From assembly GCA_020650975.1 (NCBI GenBank), contig JAIPMN010009637.1:1-24129 (forward strand): a stretch of 24,129 nt of DNA, written 5' to 3'. The DNA is from Apostichopus californicus. Lineage: Eukaryota > Echinodermata > Holothuroidea > Aspidochirotida > Stichopodidae. Positions 1 through 7,055 of the stretch are shown here, piece after piece (position 1 is the first letter of the stretch; every line of letters starts with the position of its first letter). The translations under genes and the position numbers were made by a program. Below the pieces are notes generated by a model. The model ran no database searches and was not told where the DNA came from. It saw only the letters and a list, made by a program, of their open reading frames with translations.

Positions 1-315
1 TCCCACGTGCTGATTGCAGGTATAGAGGTGTGGAGTACATCGTGTTTGTATGAGTAAATGCGTCTTGGTGTTTGTGTCCATTTAGGACAGTGTTGGAGAG
101 ATGAACGTGGATCTATTGCCCACGGATTTATATTGCAATTGCCTTTAGCTCTTCTTCTTCTTTACTAATGTAATCCTTCTTATTATGAAAGTCAGACACT
201 TGTCTTCAAATAATTAATGAAAAAAAATGTTGTGGATTCGATAACACTCCCAAACAGTTAAAAAAAGGGCTCCCGAAATGACGCCCGAGTTCACCCCGTT
301 TGGACTCACGATGAA

Positions 316-329
316 GGGGGGGGGGGGGG
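316..329 (+). repeat. poly-G run of 14
   Basis: Fourteen consecutive G residues within intronic sequence. A run this long can form a G-quadruplex and is prone to length error in sequencing, so the exact count is uncertain. Confidence 0.8.
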
Positions 330-659
330 AGGTTGGTGAAGTAGCACGACATAAACTACTAACTTTTTGTTAATTTTGTTAATGTAAAAGGGGGATTGGT
401 GCCGCGGTGATAGTTTCTATCAGAGAGATGAAAATGATCATTATGAGGCCGTAGTATCCCGCACTAATCCTCATAATATCACAATACGTAATATTTCATT
501 TTATTCAGAGGAAATTTGAAACTGGGTGTAAAATCATCCCGGAACATTTTAACCCAATAATGCCCAACATAACCACGGAATTAACGTCAGCCATACGCAA
601 TGCATGATGTGTCTTTACTTCCAGGGAAAGAGGGGCTAATGGGGTACGTATTCGTAGTG

Positions 660-922
660 TAAAATCTCAGTATCGGGAGAAGCCCGCAGAGGATTATGGA
701 TTACAACTTACACGTCGGATGGCTTTCAATTCAACAATTTAACTCAAATTTGGAATCTTTTCAATTTAGAAAGTCATTTCAGATGGGGAAAACCGTTAGA
801 TTGCTCTTGGATGAAAAACCCACCTTACTATGACCCGGCCGGGTATCGAACCCGGAACCTCCCGATAGATAAGCCTTATTGCTTCAAATGCTACTACCTT
901 TATCCACTCGGCCACAGCACCA
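660..922 (-). mobile_element. tRNA-derived SINE, copy 1
   Basis: Read on the minus strand, the head shows an RNA polymerase III box A (TGGCCGAGTGG, near 905-915) and a box B (GGTTCGATACC, near 842-853) about 50 bases later. The spacing and sequence resemble a type II (Ser/Leu-like) tRNA. A tRNA-unrelated body follows. Head and body are shared with a second copy at 17811-18062 on the opposite strand, which establishes a dispersed repeat rather than a tRNA gene. Relative to copy 2 it carries about 11 extra bases after box A. It lies antisense in the FMO intron. Outer limits are approximate, and no clear 3' simple-repeat tail or target duplication was found. Confidence 0.82.
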
Positions 923-1087
923 TATAAAATATTGCCCACCACCCTCCCCCGTGCTGCATGCATGGAACTCCATAAGAGCAGAAATGTTTTGTATTTTTCC
1001 TGCTATTGGATTCATTTCATCATGCAGTTCAGACAATTCGTGTTTTCAAAGACCTTGTATGAGTAGTATGTTTATCCTATTTTTATA

Positions 1088-1345
1088 AGATAAAATGAGG
1101 AACTGTATACTGTCAGTACGAGTGCCTTAGCTATGAGAGGACAGTATTGAGTGGTATTAGCATAAGAATCAGATAAAATTAGGAACTGTTTATACTGTCA
1201 GTACCAGTGCTTTAAAGCATGATATGAGGGGACAGTATATAGTGGTAATAGCATTAGAATCAGATAACGGTTAGGAACTGTTCTTACTGTCAGTACGGGT
1301 ACTTTGAAGCATATATGATAGTGCAATATAAAGTTGTATTATCAC
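1088..1345. repeat. three-copy minisatellite, unit ~83-91 bp
   Basis: Three imperfect tandem units begin at 1088, 1171 and 1262. Each opens with AGATAA and shares the core GGAACTGT...TACTGTCAGTAC about 20 bases in. Unit lengths are 83, 91 and about 84 bp. The units differ by point changes and short indels, so this is an aged minisatellite in the FMO intron. Confidence 0.85.
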
Positions 1346-1600
1346 TGGAAAATTGTCCCAACTCGCTGCTTTTCATATCCTTCTCCTATTTGATTTTATA
1401 TTTTTGCAATGGTTGATTGAGTTTGGTCCTACGATTGCTTTAGGTACCGTGTTATTTCAAATTGGGTAAAATGCATGTTTGTTTTCTTTCACTGCGACTA
1501 GAGCACTTCTTAACCAAACAGTGACGATTGTTCAGAACTACATGACATAATATGCAGGTAATATTCTCACTTTTTGATTTCCAATTTGAACCATATACAG

Positions 1601-1889
1601 GATTACGCTAAGACTTTCGACTTGGAAAGATACATTAAGTTCAATTCAGAGGTGACACACCTGTCACCAAGCGACGATTACGAAACGACTGGTCAATGGA
1701 AACTACGGTATCGGTCATCGAGTGGAGTGCAGGAAGACGTTTTTGACGCTGTTATGATATGTTCTGGACAATACACTCACGCAAACTTACCCAAGTATCC
1801 CGGGCAGGAAATGTATAGAGGGAATGCATGTACTGGAAGTGCCTACCGGAACAATAAAGAATACGCTGATAAAACAGTCCTTGTTGTAG
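1601..1889 (+). CDS. FMO exon a (first visible exon)
   Basis: Begins in phase 0 after the AG acceptor at 1599-1600, with GAT TAC GCT (DYAKTFD). It ends after the first base of a glycine codon at the donor GTAAAT (1890). It encodes the stretch equivalent to roughly residues 105-195 of vertebrate FMOs, including MICSGQYTHANLPKYPG. The signature region at 1814-1846 has Thr (codon 1832-1834) where FMOs usually have His. Confidence 0.93.
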
Positions 1890-4800
1890 GTAAATATTGA
1901 AATTGAATCTTTTAGAATGATGAAAATGATGATATCAGTTTTCAATTTATATAAAAGAATATCGCATATTATTTATCAATATTAACTGATCAGCAGTTTA
2001 CCTAGTCAAGACAATTTTCAATTTCTTGTGTTGTTAAGTGTCATACTGTCGTAATTTCTAAGAAAATCCGTTGTGGACGAATCAGTTCTCTTTAGAATTG
2101 CATTTCACTCTTACCACTTTACTAGGAGGCACGTTCGTAAAATTTCATTCTAAATTCAAGAAGCAAGAGGACTCATTCCTTAAGAACATGATAATGCTGG
2201 ACACGATCACAGTACAAACATCTTTCAGTGCAGCCGATTCTCACAGCTGGTAAAGCAACTACTGTTCATGTCCCACAACCGTGCATCAGCAATTACTACT
2301 TTGTGTTCGTAACACGGTAACATGTGTTACAGGAAATGAACGGTAGTTCCTGTACCAGCTATGAGTATCGGGTGTTCAGTTTGCACGAGGTCATTGGCTC
2401 GTCAATATGGCATGGTTCTTGATATAATAAATAACGTTTTGTTTCTAGTCCCTAACTTATACATATAGTAAGTATAATTCATAACGGTAATGTCATGTTG
2501 CACTTTTAATTAGGGTTTTAAGTGCCTCATGGGCCTTTCAAGTTTAAAATATGAAACTGATCGTTATCAAGAACTGTTATTGATTTACAGAACCAAATAA
2601 ATGAGCAACACAAAACAATATTATTTACAAGCGTCAAGCCTGAAGGATATGACTCCTATGGCACTCAGAGCTAATGTCATTTATTCATTCGAAGGTTCTT
2701 GTGACAGGAATCAGGCTTACATTGGTAAGACCAAGAGGCATTTAGCTGTGAGAGTCAAGGAGCATCTTTCTGGTAAATCTGCCATCTTTGAACATATAAA
2801 CCAGTGCAGAGATTGTAAGACCGAAAGCAGCATAAACAATTTTCATGTTATAGCAACTGGCAACTCAGACTTTGAGATTAAAATCAAGGAAGCTCTCTAC
2901 ATCAAAAAAACTGAAACCAGATTTAAATAGTCAGCTATTCCAACATGGATCCTCCTCAGTACCTACTCAATGTATTTTAACATGGTTAATCATATCTATG
3001 TTATCACGAAATGGCTACAGACTTATGGAACTATATATTTTTAAAGCCTTACTCTACCTGAGGAGGAAGATGAGATATCTTCGAAAACGTTCGAACAAAC
3101 ATAACGCTTGTAAATATTATTGTTTTGTGTTGCTCATTTATTTGGTTCTGTAAATGTAAAACTCTTCCTAAACTTTGTTATCGATTTGTCTGGTAGGCAT
3201 CAGGTGTGGATTGAACTGAAAGAGCACTAGCATGACTAATGGTCTTATTTCTGTTTTTCTTTCTTAGGAGGTGGAGTTTCTGGTGGAGATATAGCCATTG
3301 ATATCAGCAACGTATCTAAGCAGGTAAGTACCGATAACTCACTTAAAATTACATTAAAGGATTATGTTTGATATCTTGTTGGCCGCTCAGACTAGAAACC
3401 AATGCTATCAATTAATCAATCAATCAATGCTATTTCTATCAATGAATGGTATTTGTGTTCTTTTTTCATTTTATTTAGAATTAGGGGGATTTAGATGTAG
3501 CTTTCAGAAACCAGCGTCTCATCAATAAAAATGGCTGGACTACTTACTCTAACATACAGACCAGTATATGAACTCCTTAGAATTAACCAAGAGAAACATT
3601 ATCCTCAAAAGGAAAATATGCTCACTGGCAAGACAATGTAATTATAGAAGACAGACATTGAACCGGTCTCAACGTGTTGGATGTGATCCAATGGTGGTCA
3701 CATTGTAACACATATATTCAAACATGCTTGGTTGGGTTACTAGAGTCTATAAAAATGGAATAATGTTTCATATTAAGGCCTGTACTGATATGTTAAAATC
3801 ATCATCGATTTGCGAATGCAGGCATTTATTTATCGATTTTTAGTCATGTGGCGTATGTAAAAGTTCACTCATTTAATAGTCATCATGTATTCGCATCCCA
3901 TATGTTAAAACATCTAGCAAAAGGCCACGTATGAGTTAAAATTACACTTTAAAATAATCTACTTTATTTCGACTCTCAAAGCATAATACCCGCTCGAGAG
4001 AAACCAATTTTTAATACTTACATGAATGAATCACAATTATGCGTTTGTTCCAAATGGCTCAGTAATCGTAATATCCTTTGACTCTTTGATAGACATACAT
4101 GAGCAGTCGTCATGGGTTTGATATGTACGCACTACTAGCTACCAATGGATGGCCTTCTGACGTGAGCTACGGTTGTAGATATCAACAGTATCTGCCGCCA
4201 TCATTAATCTCTTGGTTACGAAAACGGCGGGATGGGAACAGATTTCCTCTACATGAGATGGGATTTCGAGATTGTTCATCTGATGGGAAATTACCGACAA
4301 GTGTTATTGCAAACGACAATTTTGTCAATCAAGCATTATGCGGAAGAATATTACCGAAACCAGCCGTGAAAGGGTTCTCGGAACATGGCGTGTCATTCAT
4401 TGATGACAGCTCGATTTCCGACCTGGATGCTGTAGTGTTTTGCACAGGGTACAAGCTGGAATTCCCCTATCTCACTGATAACAGTCCAATATGTGAGTCA
4501 ATTAACATTAATAATTAATTGGTAAATATAGTCGCCAAATCATTCGGGAATACACCAAACTTATACTAAAGGCAATATTCAAGGCAGTTATACGCAAAGT
4601 CACTGTATAAGTTGAAATTTAAATGGATGATCAAAAACAATAACCGTACCGTTCATGAGGACGTTACTAAATATTGCAACATAAGAGGAAAATACACGCA
4701 GTTATCAGGTAAAATTACAGAGATAAATTATACTTATTGCACTAAAACGTATTGTACAGTAGCTATAGGAAATTAGTTCATATTTTATTTATTTGTATAT

Positions 4801-6952
4801 CTAATGAAATCAATGAAAGTTGTGTATGGAAGATATCTGTCTTTTATTTAAACAACTATTTTTTTCCAAAATGTTCAAATAATACAAACTAAAGGCACTT
4901 TCGAAAAGACACAGAACGATAAGGACGCTCAGCCTAATCACTGGGTTACATCATGCCTCCCTCATCAGCCTAAAACGAGTTGGATTATTTTCTGATGTAT
5001 GTAATAACACGTCTACGTTATTATCAGACTTATATGAACAGCCCTGGGATTAGTACCCACCCCCTACACCCCATCCCCACCTTCCACACTTATAACAAGA
5101 TTGGCGTATCGGATCTATATTCATGTAGTGCGCTGATCAGGGCTATAACCCAATATCTATGCTTAGTGGTTTGGGATACCTGTGTTTAACCAAGCACGCT
5201 ATATGCAAATAATTTGTTAATATACTCCCCCACAATCGCAAAGCGAATGATGAAGTTAGGCAAAGGCGGGGGAAACGGCTGGGAACCGGCAGTTGGAGAG
5301 AGTCTCATAATCTGATGAGCAGTGACAAATATGACTTTGAGTTGAGGAAGCTAGTAACCACAACATTACTTCTTGACAATACAAATCATCTGTGTATTTT
5401 GTTGCAGAAGTTCCAGTATTTGAATGTTTCTCAACAAATGTGACATTTTTTTGTTTTCAAGTTTTTGCTATCTTTCGAAAGAAAATAGTATTTTTCTTCA
5501 AATAAATAAAGAACGCTTTTAACTAAAAGACAATATGTAAAGGGTTACTTTCAAGTAACAAGATAGGAGACAAGTTATATATCTCAAAAAGACTCTTTGA
5601 GGGGTGTTATTAATCTGGTATAGGCGATCTCCACCCTGTGCTTACGGCTCTGCCGCTCCACCCTCCCCCGGAAATTTGGCATACGGTATTGCAAATGAAA
5701 CAAAGAAAAACGATTAACGTTTAAGACCTCTGAAGAGATGGCGTGTCCCATAGAACGTTTCCTGTAAACGTTGTCAACGTTGTAAACGTTGTCAATAGGA
5801 GCTACCAACTAACTTTATACTCGCGGATCTCTTAGAATGAAGAGTATGCTATTAGTGGAGAATATTACTTGGCCTGCTTACAAATGTGAGATGAAAACAA
5901 AAGCAAATAGATATAAAGAAATCCTTTGCAATTCGCATTCTGTTCATTTTTATATTTCTCTCCGATCCTTTTTTTCCGTAGTCTCTAAAGAAGGACTAGA
6001 TCTATACAAACTCATCTTTCCTGCCACTTTAAAACACAAGACTCTAGCTTGCATTGGTTTCTTCAAGAACGTGTCATCCGGCTCACCAGTATCCGTACAA
6101 GATATGCAAACACGGTGGACTGTACAGGTCTGGAAAGGAAATTGTTTGCTGCCCCCTAAGGAAGAAATGATTGCTGCAGTAGCGCGGCGAAGAAAAGAAG
6201 AGCATGCGCTGTACGGGAGAGACGTCCTAATGGTATGAAATTGCTGCTTTATTCTCTTGTACATGAATATGCATTCGTGTTATGCATAAGTCTCATTTGT
6301 GTTCTATAACACAACCATGCTTTCAAGAAAAGTTTAGGAAGTTGATGTAAAGTGGATTGTTTTTCAGAAGAATCGTAAAACAGTTTCGAACAGGCACATC
6401 GCCTACAAGGTCAGCCTTAGTAGGAAAAATTGAAGGTGCTTTATAGATAGAAATCAGAATTTTAGAAACTGCATGGGCACCTCCATCTTTTGTCAATATG
6501 ACGCGCGCACCAAAGAAAAAGTAATAATTATTACGAAGTTCCAATCATTGTGGTATAATATCCCGTCAACCATTTTATTCTTGCTCACGCGTATCAGTTT
6601 ATTTGTTCATACAATCTCATCTATTTAACAGATACAAGCAATTGGCTACAATGATGCCTTGGCAAGAGACATGGGATGCTATCCTTCCCCTGTCTCCCTA
6701 CTCATCTCTGATCCTCGTTTAGCTCTTCATATGCTCTTCAGCCCCGTTGTCCCGGCAACCTACAGACTCGTCGGACCACACAGCTGGGAAGGCGCTCGTG
6801 ACGTGATTTTAAATTCGTGGAACACTGCCTTTCTAGGAACGTGTTCGCTCGTCTCAAATAAAGAACGTTCAACTTTACCTTTATGTACGACTAAAATATG
6901 TATTGTACTGCTTACATTGATAATACTGTTTTTGAGCTACGGTTTAGCATAG
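1601..6952 (+). CDS. flavin-containing monooxygenase (FMO), C-terminal 438 residues, five exons
   Basis: FMOs are FAD- and NADPH-dependent enzymes that oxygenate nitrogen or sulfur atoms of small nucleophilic substrates at the ER membrane. Exons 1601-1889, 3268-3323, 4093-4492, 5982-6232 and 6632-6952 have GT-AG borders, and their phases (0, 1, 0, 1, 0) join without a break to a TAG stop. Visible family marks: a VMICSG-type segment, the NADPH-binding motif GGGVSGGD across the first junction, FCTGY (family FATGY), a QTRW segment, RLVGPHSWEGAR near the end, and a hydrophobic C-terminal helix ending LSYGLA. The FMO signature FxGxxxHxxxY reads YRGNACTGSAY, so the usual His is Thr. Animal FMOs are about 530-560 residues, so about 100 N-terminal residues with the FAD site are missing upstream. 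A Penelope-like fragment sits in the intron at 1890-3267. The gene looks functional; the paralogue is not assignable. Confidence 0.93.
2583..2634 (+). repeat. left 52-bp inverted terminal repeat of the PLE fragment
   Basis: The sequence from ATTTACAGAACC to CAAGCGT matches the reverse complement of 3104-3155 at 51 of 52 positions by my alignment (one A/T difference). It lies immediately before the GIY-YIG reading frame, and the ATG at 2601 is inside it. Confidence 0.93.
2601..2930 (+). pseudogene. GIY-YIG endonuclease domain remnant of a PLE polyprotein
   Basis: An open stretch of 109 codons starting inside the left inverted repeat. The first ~35 codons are linker. The GIY-YIG core covers codons ~27-100, with VIYSF and AYIG as the two signature strands and R-x5-R-x3-H as the following helix (KRHLAVRVKEH). 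The frame ends early because of an extra A in the A7 run near 2905. The true C-terminal sequence continues in the adjacent frame. In PLEs this nuclease domain is fused behind the reverse transcriptase and helps cut the target. This copy has no transcriptase and is frameshifted, so it is not expected to act. Confidence 0.83.
3058..3089 (+). ncRNA. hammerhead-ribozyme-like core (CTGANGA - hairpin - GAAA)
   Basis: CTGAGGA (3058-3064) is followed by one G, a perfect 6-bp hairpin GAAGAT/ATCTTC (3066-3071 with 3077-3082, loop GAGAT) and GAAA (3083-3086). This is the order CUGANGA, stem II, GAAA of the hammerhead catalytic core. PLEs are known to carry type I hammerheads in their terminal regions, and this one sits directly after the GIY-YIG domain. 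An extra unpaired base before stem II and no clear stem I/III partner make activity doubtful. Confidence 0.5.
3104..3155 (-). repeat. right 52-bp inverted terminal repeat of the PLE fragment
   Basis: Reverse complement of 2583-2634 with a single mismatch. It forms the 3' end of the PLE fragment, after the hammerhead-like core. The flanks beyond 3155 and before 2583 do not match, which fixes the outer boundary. Confidence 0.93.
3268..3323 (+). CDS. FMO exon b (NADPH-binding motif)
   Basis: A 56-base exon after acceptor TTCTTAG. Two bases complete the split glycine codon, followed by 18 codons ending AAG CAG before the donor GTAAGT. It supplies GGVSGGDIAIDIS, the glycine-rich turn and following helix of the NADPH-binding Rossmann fold. 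It is too short for ORF finders but is required for the phase and motif of the gene. Confidence 0.92.
3324..4092. other. FMO intron
   Basis: Phase 0 intron with donor GTAAGT and acceptor TTTGATAG. It includes a short CAAT-type direct repeat near 3410-3426. No coding or RNA gene is seen. Confidence 0.85.
4093..4492 (+). CDS. FMO exon c (FATGY-type motif)
   Basis: 400 bases starting ACA TAC ATG AGC in phase 0 and ending in phase 1 before the donor GTGAGT. It encodes TYMSSRHG, matching the family segment after the NADPH site, and a long middle region. It ends with VVFCTGYKLEFPYL at 4432-4470, the family FATGY motif with Cys in place of Ala. Confidence 0.93.
4493..5981. other. FMO intron with G-quadruplex-capable tract
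   Basis: Phase 1 intron of 1,489 bases, donor GTGAGT, acceptor TTTTTCCGTAG. It contains a C-rich tract at 5056-5078 and a short ACGTTGT repeat cluster near 5770-5795. No gene is seen, and open stretches on either strand look spurious. Confidence 0.8.
5056..5078 (-). repeat. G-quadruplex motif on the minus strand
   Basis: The plus strand has four C runs (CCC, CCCCC, CCCC, CCCC) separated by 1, 4 and 2 bases, so the minus strand fits G3+N1-7 four times over. It is intronic in FMO and would be an i-motif on the plus strand. Confidence 0.7.
5982..6232 (+). CDS. FMO exon d
   Basis: 251 bases. TC completes the split codon (Phe), then SKEGLDLYKLIFPATLKH and the conserved IGFF and QDMQTRWTVQVWKG segments, which match the C-terminal half of animal FMOs. 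It ends in phase 0 at ATG before the donor GTATGA. An ATG at 5837 precedes this exon in the same frame but lies in the intron. Confidence 0.92.
6233..6631. other. FMO last intron
   Basis: 399 bases, phase 0, donor GTATGA and acceptor ATTTAACAG. Nothing else is recognised. Confidence 0.85.
6632..6952 (+). CDS. FMO exon e (last coding exon)
   Basis: Starts IQAIGYNDALARDMGC in phase 0 and runs 106 codons to TAG at 6950-6952. It contains LLISDPRLALHMLFSP and YRLVGPHSWEGARDVILN, both typical of the FMO C-terminus. It closes with a hydrophobic helix (ICIVLLTLIILFLSYGLA), the usual ER-membrane anchor. Start-codon choice is not an issue because the exon is internal to the reading frame. Confidence 0.94.
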   Translation: MQAIGYNDALARDMGCYPSPVSLLISDPRLALHMLFSPVVPATYRLVGPHSWEGARDVILNSWNTAFLGTCSLVSNKERSTLPLCTTKICIVLLTLIILFLSYGLA

Positions 6953-7049
6953 GTTTAACGTTCACTTTGTATTACTTTAAATATGTTTAATACTACAAAC
7001 ATCGTTTACATTAGTTATAAGCTAAAAGTATAATATATGATTTTATCAA

Positions 7050-7055
7050 AATAAA
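7050..7055 (+). terminator. poly(A) signal of FMO
   Basis: A canonical AATAAA 98 bases after the FMO stop, in AT-rich 3' UTR. It is the first such hexamer after the stop and fits a short 3' UTR. Confidence 0.7.

Larger units (their letters stand above)
1..1600. other. FMO intron sequence upstream of the first visible exon
   Basis: No coding exon is recognisable here. It ends in an AG acceptor at 1599-1600. The GxGxxG FAD-binding exon expected at the start of an FMO gene is not visible, so it lies upstream of the window. The stretch holds a G14 run, a minus-strand tRNA-derived SINE, a three-copy minisatellite, and a 9-bp inverted repeat (440-448 with 469-477). Confidence 0.6.
2583..3155 (+). 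mobile_element. Penelope-like retroelement fragment with GIY-YIG domain and inverted termini
   Basis: Residues read from 2601 include VIYSFEGSC, then AYIGKTKRHLAVRVKEHL and a later FEIKIKEALYIKK. This is the GIY-YIG endonuclease domain that ends Penelope-like element (PLE) polyproteins. The reverse transcriptase is absent, so this is a 5'-truncated copy. A run of seven A near 2905-2911 shifts the frame. Reading one base over after it gives KLKPDLNSQ, the expected PLE continuation, so the fragment is dead. A hammerhead-like core follows at 3058-3089, where PLEs carry such ribozymes. The piece is bounded by a 52-bp inverted repeat. No target-site duplication was evident. It lies in sense orientation in the FMO intron. 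Confidence 0.85.
1890..3267. other. FMO intron with retroelement insertion
   Basis: Phase 1 intron with donor GTAAAT and acceptor TTCTTAG. It contains the Penelope-like fragment at 2583-3155. The remainder (1890-2582 and 3156-3267) shows nothing recognisable beyond AT-rich sequence. Confidence 0.85.

Noticed and set aside
842-922. Functional tRNA-Ser/Leu gene on the minus strand
   Set aside because: The box A and B elements are good, but the anticodon and variable arms do not fold properly and the sequence continues into a body shared with another copy, so it is a SINE head.
5312-5330. CTGATGAG as another hammerhead core
   Set aside because: No paired stem and no GAAA follow at a suitable distance.
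5584-5808. Minus-strand open stretch of 74 codons in an FMO intron
   Set aside because: Low-complexity repeat sequence (Asn/Asp/Val/Tyr from an ACGTTGT repeat), no recognisable domain, and antisense to an intron.
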